64,000 nt of DNA. Source: Streptomyces sp. XY006 (GTDB lineage Bacteria > Actinomycetota > Actinomycetes > Streptomycetales > Streptomycetaceae). The stretch's first letter is position 1; the number at the start of each line of letters is the position of its first letter. Positions 1-8,262 of the stretch are shown here, piece after piece. A program made the translations under genes and the position numbers. The stretch spans positions 1 through 64,000 of the forward strand of contig NZ_NOKT01000027.1 of NCBI RefSeq assembly GCF_002237655.1. Reading direction: 5' to 3'. The notes beneath the pieces are model-generated. The model did not search any database and was not told where the DNA came from. It was given only the letters and a program-made list of their open reading frames with translations.

Positions 1-624
1 GGCCGGGGCGGCCGGCGCTGCCGCGGGCGTGGTGACGGGCGGGGCCGGCGGCTGCACGGGCGGGGCCGGCGGCTGCGCGGGAGCCGGCGGCGTCACCGGC
101 TGGGCCGGGGCGGCGGCGGCCGGCTCCTCCACCGAGACGCCGAAGTCCGTGGCGATGCCCGCCAGGCCGTTGGCGTAGCCCTGGCCGACCGCGCGGGCCT
201 TCCACTGGCCGTTGCGCACATAGATCTCCACGACCACCAGGGCCGTCTCGCTGCCGAGCTGCGGGGGCGTGAACGTGGCCAGGACGGAGCTGTCGTCGGC
301 GTTGCGGATCGTGGCCGTCGGTTCGATGCCCTGGAAGGTCTGGCCCGCGGCGTCCGGGCTGGCCGTCACGACGATCTTCTCGATGCCCGGGGGGAGGGCC
401 GAGGTGTCGACCACGATCGCGTCGGGCGCGGTGCCGCCGCCCGAGCGGTAGGTCACGCCCGGGCCCGAGGGCTGGTTGTAGAAGATGAAGTCGTCGTCGG
501 AGCGCACCTTGCCGTCGGCGGTGAGCAGCAGGCCCGATACGTCGAGCCGCACCGGGGCGGCGACGTCCACCGTCACGCGGGCGGCGGACAGGGGGATGTT
601 CGAGCCGGGGGTCATAGCTGTCAT
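1..624 (-). CDS. TerD-family stress-response protein, C-terminal end cut by window edge
   Basis: The visible 208 codons begin with two nearby ATGs (624 and 615); I take 624. Residues about 1-160 read as a TerD-type calcium-binding beta-sandwich domain, with an NIPLSAARVTVDV-like opening, a SDDDFIFYNQP segment and a late GQGYANGLAGIATDFGV segment, all typical of the tellurium-resistance/TerD family. From about residue 165 the protein becomes an Ala/Pro repeat (PPAPAQPPAPPVQPPAPP) that runs off the left edge, so the total length is unknown. TerD proteins act in the cytoplasm in general stress responses and are often present in several copies in Streptomyces; tellurite resistance itself cannot be inferred. 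The Pro-rich tail may lead to a second domain. Confidence 0.85.
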   Translation of the reverse strand, partial: MTAMTPGSNIPLSAARVTVDVAAPVRLDVSGLLLTADGKVRSDDDFIFYNQPSGPGVTYRSGGGTAPDAIVVDTSALPPGIEKIVVTASPDAAGQTFQGIEPTATIRNADDSSVLATFTPPQLGSETALVVVEIYVRNGQWKARAVGQGYANGLAGIATDFGVSVEEPAAAAPAQPVTPPAPAQPPAPPVQPPAPPVTTPAAAPAAPA

Positions 625-679
625 GCCAGGTGAACGAGCGAGGCGGTTTTGCCGTTCCCTTACCTTGGGGCCAATCGGG

Positions 680-901
680 TCAGCGGCGGTTGCGCGGGTG
701 GTCGCGGGCGGTGCGTTCGTTGCCGCGCTTGTAGTTGCCGGTCCAGCGGGCCATGACGAGCTGGGGGTCGGAGGCCTCGACCTCGGCGAGGAACTGCGCG
801 GCCCGCGCCCCGTTCAGGGAGGTGGCGGGGCGGCCGTGGTGGCTGATGCGGACGGTGCCGCCGGTGTGCTGCTCGTAGGTGAATCCATGCGGTCGTGGCA
901 T
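680..901 (-). CDS. Small conserved actinomycete protein of unknown function (73 aa)
   Basis: This is a short basic protein starting MPRPHGFTYEQHTGG and ending in an Arg-rich tail. The middle carries ISHHGRPATSLNGARAAQFL and DPQLVMARWTGNYKRG, which look like a small folded domain with a conserved-looking basic C-terminus. I chose the ATG at 901 because the sequence before it (GRPPPPPYPHG) is low-complexity. No clear Shine-Dalgarno sequence is visible. It lies in the same orientation as the TerD gene, 55 bp upstream of it, and might be co-transcribed. I remember similar small hypothetical proteins in Streptomyces but know no function. Confidence 0.6.
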   Translation of the reverse strand: MPRPHGFTYEQHTGGTVRISHHGRPATSLNGARAAQFLAEVEASDPQLVMARWTGNYKRGNERTARDHPRNRR

Positions 902-984
902 GCCGTGAGGGTACGGGGGCGGGGGCGGGCGCCCCACCGGATATCGCCCGCCCCGCCCCGACCTCGCTCAGCGCTCCCGGGGTC

Positions 985-1974
985 CTACGGCACGACCACG
1001 ATCTTGCGGCCGACTCCCGCCGCGAACTGCTCCAGCGCCTCGGGGTAGCGCTCCAGCGGGATGCGGTCGCTGATGAAGACGTCCGGGTCGAGGACGCCGT
1101 TGGCGAAGAGTTCCGCCGCCCGTTCGAAGCTGTGCAGCACCGCCATCGAGCCGGTGATGGTGATTTCCTGGTTGTAGATGCGGTACGGGTCGATCGTCAC
1201 GCGGGTCGCGTAGTCGGCGACGCCGAACTGCAGGAACGTACCGGCCTTCGCCACCCGGTCCAGGCCGTCCTGGATCGCGGCCGCGTTGCCCGTGGCGTCG
1301 ACGACCAGGTCCCAGCCCTGCGGGCGGTCCAGCTCGTCCGGGTTCGCCGCCGATCCCGAGACACCGAGGCGGCGGGCCGTCTCCAGGCGGGCCGGGTTCA
1401 CGTCGACGACGTCCACGCTCGCCGCGCCCGTGCGCTTGGCCAGCTCCAGCATCATCAGGCCCATCGTGCCGGAGCCGTAGATCAGCACGTGTGCGCCGAG
1501 CCGGGACTGCAGGACGTCGTAGCCGCGCACGGCGCAGGACAGCGGCTCCACGAGCGCCGCGTCCTCGGTGCGGACGTGGTCCGGGAGCTTCACGCAGTTG
1601 GCCACCGGGGCGACGGCGTACTGCGCCGCGCCGCCGGCCGTCGTCACGCCGATCGCCGCCCAGCGTTCGCAGAGGTTGTTGTGGCCGGTCCGGCAGTAGC
1701 GGCACTCGTGGCAGTAGAGCGACGGGTCGACCGCGACCCGGTCGCCGACCGCCACCTCCGTGACCTGGGTGCCGACCCCGACGACCTCGCCGGCGAACTC
1801 GTGCCCTGGCACGATCGGCAGCTTCGGGGCGAACTCGCCCTGGAGGATGTGCAGGTCCGTGCCGCACAAGCCGCAGGCCGCGACCTCGACGACGACCTCG
1901 CGCGGCCCTGGCGTCGGGTCCGGGACCTCGGCGACGACGGCCTTGCCCACGGACTCGATGACGGCGGCCTTCAT
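985..1974 (-). CDS. Zinc-dependent medium-chain alcohol/polyol dehydrogenase
   Basis: The 329-aa protein has the full zinc MDR layout. The catalytic zinc site is Cys37 (CGLCGTDLH) with His58-Glu59 (PGHEF). The structural zinc loop is Cys88, Cys91, Cys94 and Cys102, and the Rossmann motif is YGSGTMG at about 166-172. The family oxidises secondary alcohols with NAD(P)+ in the cytoplasm. It is the last gene of a DeoR-binding protein-permease-permease operon, and its ATG overlaps the stop of the upstream permease (1971-1974). The natural substrate is therefore probably the polyol or sugar acid brought in by that importer (sorbitol, arabinitol, galactitol and similar are possible). The sequence does not fix the substrate. 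Confidence 0.9.
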   Translation of the reverse strand: MKAAVIESVGKAVVAEVPDPTPGPREVVVEVAACGLCGTDLHILQGEFAPKLPIVPGHEFAGEVVGVGTQVTEVAVGDRVAVDPSLYCHECRYCRTGHNNLCERWAAIGVTTAGGAAQYAVAPVANCVKLPDHVRTEDAALVEPLSCAVRGYDVLQSRLGAHVLIYGSGTMGLMMLELAKRTGAASVDVVDVNPARLETARRLGVSGSAANPDELDRPQGWDLVVDATGNAAAIQDGLDRVAKAGTFLQFGVADYATRVTIDPYRIYNQEITITGSMAVLHSFERAAELFANGVLDPDVFISDRIPLERYPEALEQFAAGVGRKIVVVP

Positions 1975-2822
1975 TTCACGGCTCCCAACGACAGGCCCTG
2001 GACCAGCTTGTCCTGGGCGGCGAACCCCGCGGCGAGCACCGGCAGGGAGATGACGAGCGACGCGGCGCACACCTTCGCCAGGAACAGGCCCTGGCTGGTG
2101 ATGAAGCCGGTCAGGAAGACGGGGGCGGTCTCGGCGACCACGCCCGTCAGGACCCGGGCGAAAAGCAGTTCGTTCCAGCTGAAGATGAAGCAGATCAGCG
2201 CCGTGGCGGCGATGCCCGGCAGGGCGATCGGGGCCACCACCCGCGCCAGCACCGTCGGCAGCCGGGCCCCGTCCACCCGGGCCGCCTCGATCACCGCGAC
2301 CGGGATCTCGGCGAGGAAGGACTGCATCATCCACACCGCGATCGGCAGGTTCATGGAGGTGTAGAGGATGACCAGCAGCCAGATGTTGTCGAGCATCCCG
2401 GCGTTCTTGGCGAACAGGTAGATCGGCAGCAGGCCCGCCACGGCCGGCAGCATCTTCGTGGAGAGGAAGAAGAACAGGACGTCCGTCCACTTGCGGACGC
2501 GGTTGATGGACAGCGCGTAGGCCGCCGGGAAGGCCAGCAGGAGGACGAGGAGGGTCGACGCCACGGACGCGACCGTGGAGTTGATCAGGGCAGGCCAGGG
2601 GCTCGCGCCGCCGCCCGCGCCGAAGAACTCGCGGTAGCTGTCCAGGGTCAGGGCGGCCGCGAAGGACGGCGGGTTGGTCGCCGCGTCCGCCTCCGAGTGG
2701 AAGGACGTCAGCGCCATCCACGCGATGGGCAGGAAGAACGCGATGCCGAGCAGCCAGGCCAGCAGGCCGAGGCCCGCTCCCTTGCCACGGACCCGGCGGG
2801 GTCGCAGGGCGGTCGTGCTCAT
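1971..2822 (-). CDS. Carbohydrate ABC transporter permease, MalG type
   Basis: This 283-aa integral membrane protein has about six hydrophobic spans and the cytoplasmic EAA loop (EAARVDGARLPTVLARVVAPIALPG) near residues 180-205 that contacts the ATPase. It is the second permease of a CUT1-type sugar importer. Its ATG overlaps the stop of the upstream MalF-type permease by 4 bp, and its own stop overlaps the start of the dehydrogenase, so the genes are translationally coupled. No ATPase is encoded nearby. In Streptomyces such importers are generally energised by a shared ATPase (MsiK), which I infer here. Confidence 0.93.
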   Translation of the reverse strand: MSTTALRPRRVRGKGAGLGLLAWLLGIAFFLPIAWMALTSFHSEADAATNPPSFAAALTLDSYREFFGAGGGASPWPALINSTVASVASTLLVLLLAFPAAYALSINRVRKWTDVLFFFLSTKMLPAVAGLLPIYLFAKNAGMLDNIWLLVILYTSMNLPIAVWMMQSFLAEIPVAVIEAARVDGARLPTVLARVVAPIALPGIAATALICFIFSWNELLFARVLTGVVAETAPVFLTGFITSQGLFLAKVCAASLVISLPVLAAGFAAQDKLVQGLSLGAVK

Positions 2823-3760
2823 GCGCGGGACACCTCCTCGCGGAACAGGGACGACACCACGCGCAGGGCGAAGGTCGCGATGACGATCGAGCCGATGACG
2901 ACCAGGACGCCCGCGGCCGAGGCGAGGCCGTTCTCGTGGGCCTGGTAGAAGCTCTGGTAGACGGTGTAGGGCAGGTTGGCGGTGCCGAGGCCGCCGGACG
3001 TGATCGTGAAGACCGCGTCGAAGTTCTGCACGATGTAGATCGAGCCCAGCAGGGCGCCGAGTTCGAGGTAGCGGCGCAGGTGCGGGAGCGTCAGATGGAC
3101 GAAGATCTGCCAGTCGCTCGCGCCGTCGACCCGGGCCGCCTCGATCTGCTCGTGGTCACGGCTCTGCAGCCCGGCGAGCAGGATCAGCATCATGAACGGC
3201 GTCCACTGCCAGACGAGCGAGGCCTCCACGGCAAGCAGCGGGGTGCTGGAGATCCAGTCGGGCTGTGGGCCGCCCACATAGTGCAACAACCCGTTGAACA
3301 GGCCGTATTCAGGGTTGTAGAGCACATGCTTCCAGAGCAGGGCCGCCGCGACCGGCACCACCAGGAAGGGCGCGATCAGCAGCGTCCGCACGATGCCCCG
3401 GCCGCGGAACCTGCGGTCCAGCAGCAGGGCCAGGACGAGCCCCAGCACCAGGCTGGCCAGCACCACCGCCACCGTGAGCAGCACCGTCGTCCACACCGAG
3501 TGGCGCAGGTCCGCGTCGGTGAGGACCTCCTGGTAGTTGTCGAGGCCGGCGAACCGCCGGGCGTCGGGGTAGAGGCTGTTCCAGTCGAAGAAGGAGATCA
3601 CCAGCGTGGCCACGAACGGCAGCTGCGTGACGGCGATCATGAAGATCAGGGCGGGGAGCAGCGGGGCGCGGGTCGCCCAGGCGCGCAGCCGGGCGGAGGG
3701 CCGGCGGACCGGGGTGCGTGTCTCGGGAGCGGCCACGGGGGCCGTGGTCATGGCGGTCAT
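2819..3760 (-). CDS. Carbohydrate ABC transporter permease, MalF type
   Basis: The 313-aa membrane protein has a hydrophilic N-terminus, six predicted spans and an EAA loop (EAARVDGASDWQIFVHLTLP) at about 205-225. It pairs with the MalG-type permease downstream. The ATG at 3760 overlaps the TGA of the binding-protein gene (ATGA, 3757-3760). A second in-frame ATG lies at 3751; I prefer 3760 because of the overlap. Role: membrane pore of the sugar/polyol importer. Confidence 0.93.
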   Translation of the reverse strand: MTAMTTAPVAAPETRTPVRRPSARLRAWATRAPLLPALIFMIAVTQLPFVATLVISFFDWNSLYPDARRFAGLDNYQEVLTDADLRHSVWTTVLLTVAVVLASLVLGLVLALLLDRRFRGRGIVRTLLIAPFLVVPVAAALLWKHVLYNPEYGLFNGLLHYVGGPQPDWISSTPLLAVEASLVWQWTPFMMLILLAGLQSRDHEQIEAARVDGASDWQIFVHLTLPHLRRYLELGALLGSIYIVQNFDAVFTITSGGLGTANLPYTVYQSFYQAHENGLASAAGVLVVIGSIVIATFALRVVSSLFREEVSRA

Positions 3761-5130
3761 CGTCCCTCGTACTCCTCGGAGATCTTCTCGGCGAGCGCTT
3801 GCGACTTCTCCAGGGCCGACTCGACGGACTGGCGTCCGGCGATGGCCGCGCTGATCTCCTGGGAGACCTTGGTGCCGAGGTCGGTGAACTCGGGGATGCC
3901 GACGAACTGGATGCCGGGCGCGGGGCGCGGCTGCACGCCGGGGTCGTCGGGCCGGGCCTGCTCGATGGCCTTCTTGGTCATCTCCTGGAAGGCGGCGGCC
4001 TCCGCGCGGTACGCGGGGTTGGCGTAGGTGGAGGCCCGCTTGCCGGCCGGGACGTTGGACCAGCCGACCTCGTCGCCGACGAGCTGCTCGTACTCCTTGC
4101 CGGACGCCCAGGAGACGAACTTCCAGGCGTTGTCCGGGTTGCGGGAGGCCTTCTGGATGCCCCAGGCCCAGGTGTAGAGCCAGCCGGAGGACTCGGTCTT
4201 CTCGACCGGGGCGGGGGCGTAGCCGACCTTGCCCTTGACGGGGGAGCCGTCCGCCTCCAGGGATCCGGCCGCGGAGGTGGCGTCGTACCACATGGCGACC
4301 TTGCCCTGGGTCATGTTGTTCAGGCACTCGGCGAAGCCGGACTGGGCGGCGCCGGACTCGCCGTGCTCGCGCACCAGGTCGACATAGAACTTCGTCGCCT
4401 TCTCGAACTCGGGGGAGTCCAGCCGCGCCTTCCAGTCCCGGTCGAACCAGGTGCCGCCGAAGGTGTTCACGACGGTGGTCAGGGGAGCCATCACCTCGCC
4501 CCAGCCGGGCAGGCCGCGCAGGCAGATGCCCTTCATGCCGGGTTCGGCGCCGTCGGCCTTCGCCGCGAGGTCCGCCACCTGCTGCCAGGTGGGGCGGGCG
4601 GGCATCGTCAGGCCCTTCTTCTCGAACACGTCCTTGCGGTACATCAGGAACGACGACTCGCCGTAGAAGGGCTGGCCGTAGAGCTTGCCGTCCTCGGCGG
4701 TGAGGGACTGGCGCATCGGCTTGAGGACGTCCTGCTCGTCGTAGCCCGGGTCCTTCGCGACATAGCCGTTCATCTCGTGCAGCCAGCCGTTGCGGGCGTA
4801 GATCGGTATCTCGTAGTTGGACAGCGTGGCGACGTCGTACTGGCCGGCCTGGTTGGCGAAGTCCTGGCTGATCTTGTCGCGGACGTCGTTCTCCGGCAGG
4901 ACGGTGAAGTTGACCTTGATGCCCGTCTCCTTGGTGAAGTGGGCCCGGGTCAGCTTCTGCAGCTCGACCATCTGCGGGTTGTTGACCATCAGGACGTTGA
5001 TGGCGTCGCCGCCTGATCCGGCCCCGCCCGCCCCGACCCAGCAGCCGGAGAGCAGCGGGGCGAGCAGCGTCCCTGCGGCGGCCAGGGCGAGCGTGGCTCG
5101 CGGAGGCCGTCGTCGGCTCTGGGTTCGCAT
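3757..5130 (-). CDS. Sugar/polyol ABC transporter substrate-binding lipoprotein
   Basis: The 457-aa exported protein has an Arg-rich N-terminus, a hydrophobic stretch and a lipobox LLSGC with Cys30, so it should be a lipid-anchored binding protein. The mature part has the family-1 extracellular solute-binding fold. Segments such as NNPQMVELQKL, YGQPFYGESSFLMYRKD and the WLYTWAWGIQKASRNPDNAWKF hinge region resemble polyol (sorbitol/mannitol) binding proteins as I remember them. A good ribosome site (AGGAGCG) lies about 6 bases before the ATG at 5130. It is the first structural gene after the DeoR regulator, with 90 bp between them. Confidence 0.92.
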   Translation of the reverse strand: MRTQSRRRPPRATLALAAAGTLLAPLLSGCWVGAGGAGSGGDAINVLMVNNPQMVELQKLTRAHFTKETGIKVNFTVLPENDVRDKISQDFANQAGQYDVATLSNYEIPIYARNGWLHEMNGYVAKDPGYDEQDVLKPMRQSLTAEDGKLYGQPFYGESSFLMYRKDVFEKKGLTMPARPTWQQVADLAAKADGAEPGMKGICLRGLPGWGEVMAPLTTVVNTFGGTWFDRDWKARLDSPEFEKATKFYVDLVREHGESGAAQSGFAECLNNMTQGKVAMWYDATSAAGSLEADGSPVKGKVGYAPAPVEKTESSGWLYTWAWGIQKASRNPDNAWKFVSWASGKEYEQLVGDEVGWSNVPAGKRASTYANPAYRAEAAAFQEMTKKAIEQARPDDPGVQPRPAPGIQFVGIPEFTDLGTKVSQEISAAIAGRQSVESALEKSQALAEKISEEYEGR

Positions 5131-5220
5131 GGATCGCTCCTGGAATGAATGGGGAGATAAGGGGCAGCACGGGGCGTGACTGCGCCCGGTGGGGGGCGGA
5201 AGAGGGTGGACGGGGTCGGC

Positions 5221-5997
5221 TCAGACGCGGATGACCTGCGGCCCGAGCAGCGAGTAGCGGTGGGCCTCCGCCGCCGGCAGCAGCGTGCTCGTCACGATCG
5301 TCTCCAGCGCGCCGACCTCGGCGAACCGGCAGAAGCTGACCGCCCCGAACTTGGTGTGCACCCCGGCGAACACGGTCCGCCGGGCGGCCCGGATCGCCTG
5401 GGCCTTGACCTCGCTGACGGCCGGGTCGGGGGTGGTGAGGCCGTGCTCCCGCGAGATGCCGTTGGCGCCGATGTACGCCAGGTCGACGACGAAGCCGGCC
5501 AGCATCTTCGTCGTCCAGTGGTCGACGGTGGCCAGCGTGCCGGAGCGGACCCGTCCGCCGAGCAGCAGCACGGACACGCTGTCGGAGCCGGCGAGGGCGC
5601 CCGCGACCGGCAGGGACGCGGTGACCACGGTCAGCGGCCGGTCCCGGGGGAGTGCCTCGGCGATGAGCTGCGGGGTGTAGCCCTCGTCGACGAAGACGGT
5701 CTCGGCGTCGCCGAGCAGCTCGGCCGCGGCGGCCGCGATCCGGCGCTTCTCGGGGACGTGGCTGGTGGCGCGGAAGGCGAGCGTCGTCTCGAACCCGGCG
5801 CTCTCCACGGGGTAGGCGCCGCCATGGGTGCGGCGGAGCAGGCCGTGGTCCTCCAGGACCCGCAGGTCCCGCCGCACCGTCTCCTTGGCCACGCCCAGTT
5901 CGGCGGCGAGGACGGTGACGTCGACCGAGCCGTCGCGCCGTGCGGCCAGCACGATCTCGCGCTGGCGTTCTTCCGCGGTCCTGTTCACGGCCGTCAC
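5221..5997 (-). CDS. DeoR/GlpR-family transcriptional regulator
   Basis: The 258-aa protein has an N-terminal DeoR helix-turn-helix (about 25-62, VTVLAAELGVAKETVRRDL) and a C-terminal DeoRC sensor domain (about 78-235) that in the family binds phosphorylated sugars. The GTG start at 5997 is preceded by AGGAAGG. It heads the operon containing the ABC importer and dehydrogenase and most likely represses it until a sugar or polyol derivative appears. Its own control region probably lies in 5998-6288, where similar short direct repeats occur. Confidence 0.92.
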   Translation of the reverse strand: MTAVNRTAEERQREIVLAARRDGSVDVTVLAAELGVAKETVRRDLRVLEDHGLLRRTHGGAYPVESAGFETTLAFRATSHVPEKRRIAAAAAELLGDAETVFVDEGYTPQLIAEALPRDRPLTVVTASLPVAGALAGSDSVSVLLLGGRVRSGTLATVDHWTTKMLAGFVVDLAYIGANGISREHGLTTPDPAVSEVKAQAIRAARRTVFAGVHTKFGAVSFCRFAEVGALETIVTSTLLPAAEAHRYSLLGPQVIRV

Positions 5998-6097
5998 CCG
6001 CCTTCCTGCCGCACTGCCCGTTCGAACCCCCGGTGGGTCATGGGGAAGTTCTACAGCGGGTGCGTCGCCGGTGGCCAGGTCTGTTGCGGGCGGGATC

Positions 6098-6236
6098 GTG
6101 CCCGGATGTGCCCGTTCGGTCTTGGTGGCCCGCGGCGGGATGCCGACGGAGCCGGGCTCGTCGTGGCTGGTGGCGGGGGTTTCCCTACCGCCCTGGGGGC
6201 TGTCCGGCGGTGGCCGGGCCGTGCCCGAATGCCCGA
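6098..6236. promoter_or_regulatory. Candidate DeoR control region: two GTGCCCG direct-repeat sites
   Basis: In the 291-bp gap upstream of the deoR-type gene, two related sites are present. GTGCCCGGATGTGCCCGT lies at 6098-6115 and GTGCCCGAATGCCCGA at 6221-6236; each carries a TGCCCG element twice with an A/T-containing spacer. DeoR-family proteins often bind direct repeats, so these are candidate operators. This is inference only. No clear -10/-35 was identified, and the rest of the gap shows no convincing gene. Confidence 0.3.
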
Positions 6237-6288
6237 GCGGGCAGGCCCGTTCTCTGCCCGCCCGCCCGTGTGCGCCGCCTCTTTCCGG

Positions 6289-7098
6289 TCAGTACGGCCA
6301 GATCGGCGGGTCCGTCACGAAGTGGCCGCCGAGGTAGGCGTGGGCCTCGTTCTCCGGGTCCAGCTCGCCCTGCTCGGCGATGAGCTTCGCGGCCCAGGGC
6401 TCGGAGTCGTCCTGCGGCTCGTAGCCGAGCGCCCGGGCGGAGGTGAGGTCCCACCACAGGCGCGTGTTGGCGGAGGAGCCGTGGACGACGGTGTGGCCGA
6501 CGTGCTCGGCGGTCAGGGCGGCGTGGAAGAGGCGGGCGCCGTCGGCGGGGCTCATCCACACCGAGAGCATGCGCACGCTGGTCGGCTCCGGGAAGCAGGA
6601 CCCGATCCGCACCGACACCGTCTCCAGGCCGTGCTTGTCCCAGTAGAGCTGCGCCAGGTCCTCGCCGAAGCACTTGGACAGGCCGTAGAAGGTGTCCGGG
6701 CGGCGCGGGGTGTCGACCGGGATCAGGGGGTCGTCGCCCCGGGGGCGCGGCGTGTAGCCGACGGCGTGGTTGGAGGAGGCGAAGACGATCCGGCCGACGC
6801 CCTCCTCGCGGGCGGCCTCGTAGAGGTGGTAGGTCCCCTCGATGTTCGCCTTGAGGATCTTCTCGAAGGGGGCTTCCAGGGAGATGCCCGCGAGGTGGAT
6901 GATCGCGTCGACGCCCCGGACGGCCTCGCGCACGGCGTCCCGGTCGGCCAGGTCGGCGGTGATCGCGTCGGGCGCGCCCTCGACCGGGCGCAGGTCGAGC
7001 AGGCGCAGGTCGTAGCCGTAGGCCGGGAGCAGGTCCCGCATGAGGGTGCCGAGGCCGCCGGCGGCGCCGGTGAGCAGGACGGTGCGGGGAGCGGGCAT
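6289..7098 (-). CDS. udh: Uronate dehydrogenase (NAD-dependent, SDR/epimerase fold)
   Basis: The 269-aa extended-SDR protein has the glycine motif GAAGGLG at 11-17 and the catalytic pair Tyr138/Lys142 in YGLSKCFGE. It also has the segments FASSNHAVGY and VRIGSCFPEPTSVRMLSVW that I recognise from bacterial uronate dehydrogenases. The enzyme oxidises galacturonate or glucuronate to the aldaro-lactone, the first step of the oxidative uronate pathway. The ATG at 7098 follows AAGGAGA; longer forms are unlikely because the predicted promoter lies at 7160-7189. It is divergent from kdgD, which acts later in the same pathway. Confidence 0.88.
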   Translation of the reverse strand: MPAPRTVLLTGAAGGLGTLMRDLLPAYGYDLRLLDLRPVEGAPDAITADLADRDAVREAVRGVDAIIHLAGISLEAPFEKILKANIEGTYHLYEAAREEGVGRIVFASSNHAVGYTPRPRGDDPLIPVDTPRRPDTFYGLSKCFGEDLAQLYWDKHGLETVSVRIGSCFPEPTSVRMLSVWMSPADGARLFHAALTAEHVGHTVVHGSSANTRLWWDLTSARALGYEPQDDSEPWAAKLIAEQGELDPENEAHAYLGGHFVTDPPIWPY

Positions 7099-7159
7099 CC
7101 TCGGGTCTCCTTGACTCGCCGATCGTGCACATGGGCGCACGGCATTCATATGCGTGGAC

Positions 7160-7189
7160 ACGCTAAGGAGCCGGGGCGGAGCCCGTCAA
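7160..7189 (-). promoter_or_regulatory. Promoter of uronate dehydrogenase gene
   Basis: Read on the minus strand there is TTGACG (7184-7189), an 18-base spacer and TAGCGT (7160-7165). This fits the Streptomyces housekeeping consensus and would start transcription near 7153, giving a leader of about 55 bases before the ATG at 7098. The -10 hexamer is identical to that of the divergent kdgD promoter. Confidence 0.7.
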
Positions 7190-7237
7190 GGGGGCCCGGA
7201 AGTGGCGAATCCGCTGGTGTGACGCGGCGGCGCGCGC

Positions 7238-7267
7238 TTGACCGGCGCGGATGCGGCGCCTTAGCGT
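7238..7267 (+). promoter_or_regulatory. Promoter of kdgD
   Basis: TTGACC (7238-7243), an 18-base spacer and TAGCGT (7262-7267) form a promoter facing kdgD. It mirrors the udh promoter in hexamers and spacing. The predicted start near 7274 sits just before CGTTCAG...TATAGACG (7273-7290), a possible regulator site. Confidence 0.7.
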
Positions 7268-7320
7268 GGACTCGTTCAGAAATATAGACGGCAATCATGA
7301 ATATGGAACCGGGAGAGCTC

Positions 7321-8262
7321 GTGACGTCAGCCCCTCTCGCCGCTCGACTCAACATCCCCAGCGGGCCGCTGTTCTTCCCGGTCACCGCCTACGGCTCCGA
7401 CGGCTCCGTGGACCTCGACACCTACCGCACCCATGTGCGGGACGGCGTGGCGGCCGGAGCCGCCGCCGTCTTCGCCTGCTGCGGCACCGGGGAGTTCCAC
7501 GCCCTGACCCCCGAGGAGTTCGAGCGGTGCGTCCGGGCCGCCGTCGAGGCGGCCGAGGGGCGCGTACCGGTCGTCGCGGGCGCCGGGTACGGCACCGCGC
7601 TCGCCGTGCGCTACGCCCGTCTCGCCGAGGCGGCCGGCGCCGACGGACTGCTCGCCCTGCCGCCGTACCTCGTCGTCGCCGCACAGGAGGGTCTGCTGCG
7701 GCACTACCGGCAGCTGGCCGCCGCGACCGCCCTGCCGGTCATCGTCTACCAGCGGGACAACGCCGTCTTCACCCCGGAAACCGTCGTCGAACTGGCCCGC
7801 ACGGACGGCATCATCGGCCTGAAGGACGGGCTCGGCGACCTCGACCTCATGCAGCGGATCGTCAGCGCCGTCCGCACCGAGGCGCCGGGCGACTTCCTGT
7901 ACTTCAACGGCCTGCCCACCGCCGAGCAGACCCAGCTCGCCTACCGCGCCCTGGGCGTCACGCTCTACTCCTCCGCCGTGTTCTGCTTCGTGCCCGAGGT
8001 CGCCCTCGCCTTCCACCGGGCGCTGCGCACGGGCGACGACGACCTGGTGGAGAGGCTGCTGGACGGCTTCTACCGCCCGTTCGTCGAACTGCGCGCCCGG
8101 GGCCGCGGTTACGCCGTCGCCCTCGTCAAGGCCGGGGTGCGGCTGCGCGGACTCGACGTGGGCGAGGTGCGGCCCCCGCTGCACGAGCCGGCCGAGGACC
8201 ATGTGAAGCAGCTCGCCGAACTGATCGAACGCGGCCACGCGCTGCTGGAGGAGGCCAAGTGA
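7321..8262 (+). CDS. kdgD: 5-dehydro-4-deoxyglucarate dehydratase
   Basis: The 313-aa protein belongs to the DHDPS/NAL TIM-barrel family. The Schiff-base lysine is Lys168 (IIGLKDGLGD) and the catalytic tyrosine is Tyr143 (IVYQRDN). The GTGEF motif (about 55-59), the phrases YLVVAAQEGL and YFNGLPTAEQ, and the C-terminal KAGVRLRGLDVGEVRPPL match KdgD as I remember it. It dehydrates and decarboxylates 5-keto-4-deoxyglucarate to 2-oxoglutarate semialdehyde. I chose the GTG at 7321 because GGGAG lies 7 bases before it; an in-frame ATG at 7297 lacks such a site. The product is the substrate of the dehydrogenase at 38117. Confidence 0.9.
   Translation: MTSAPLAARLNIPSGPLFFPVTAYGSDGSVDLDTYRTHVRDGVAAGAAAVFACCGTGEFHALTPEEFERCVRAAVEAAEGRVPVVAGAGYGTALAVRYARLAEAAGADGLLALPPYLVVAAQEGLLRHYRQLAAATALPVIVYQRDNAVFTPETVVELARTDGIIGLKDGLGDLDLMQRIVSAVRTEAPGDFLYFNGLPTAEQTQLAYRALGVTLYSSAVFCFVPEVALAFHRALRTGDDDLVERLLDGFYRPFVELRARGRGYAVALVKAGVRLRGLDVGEVRPPLHEPAEDHVKQLAELIERGHALLEEAK

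Noticed and set aside
895..2364. Long plus-strand open frame opposite the dehydrogenase and permease genes
   Set aside because: Its translation is Arg/Ala/Val-rich without domains and lies antisense to genes with complete zinc and transporter motifs; long antisense frames are normal at this GC content.
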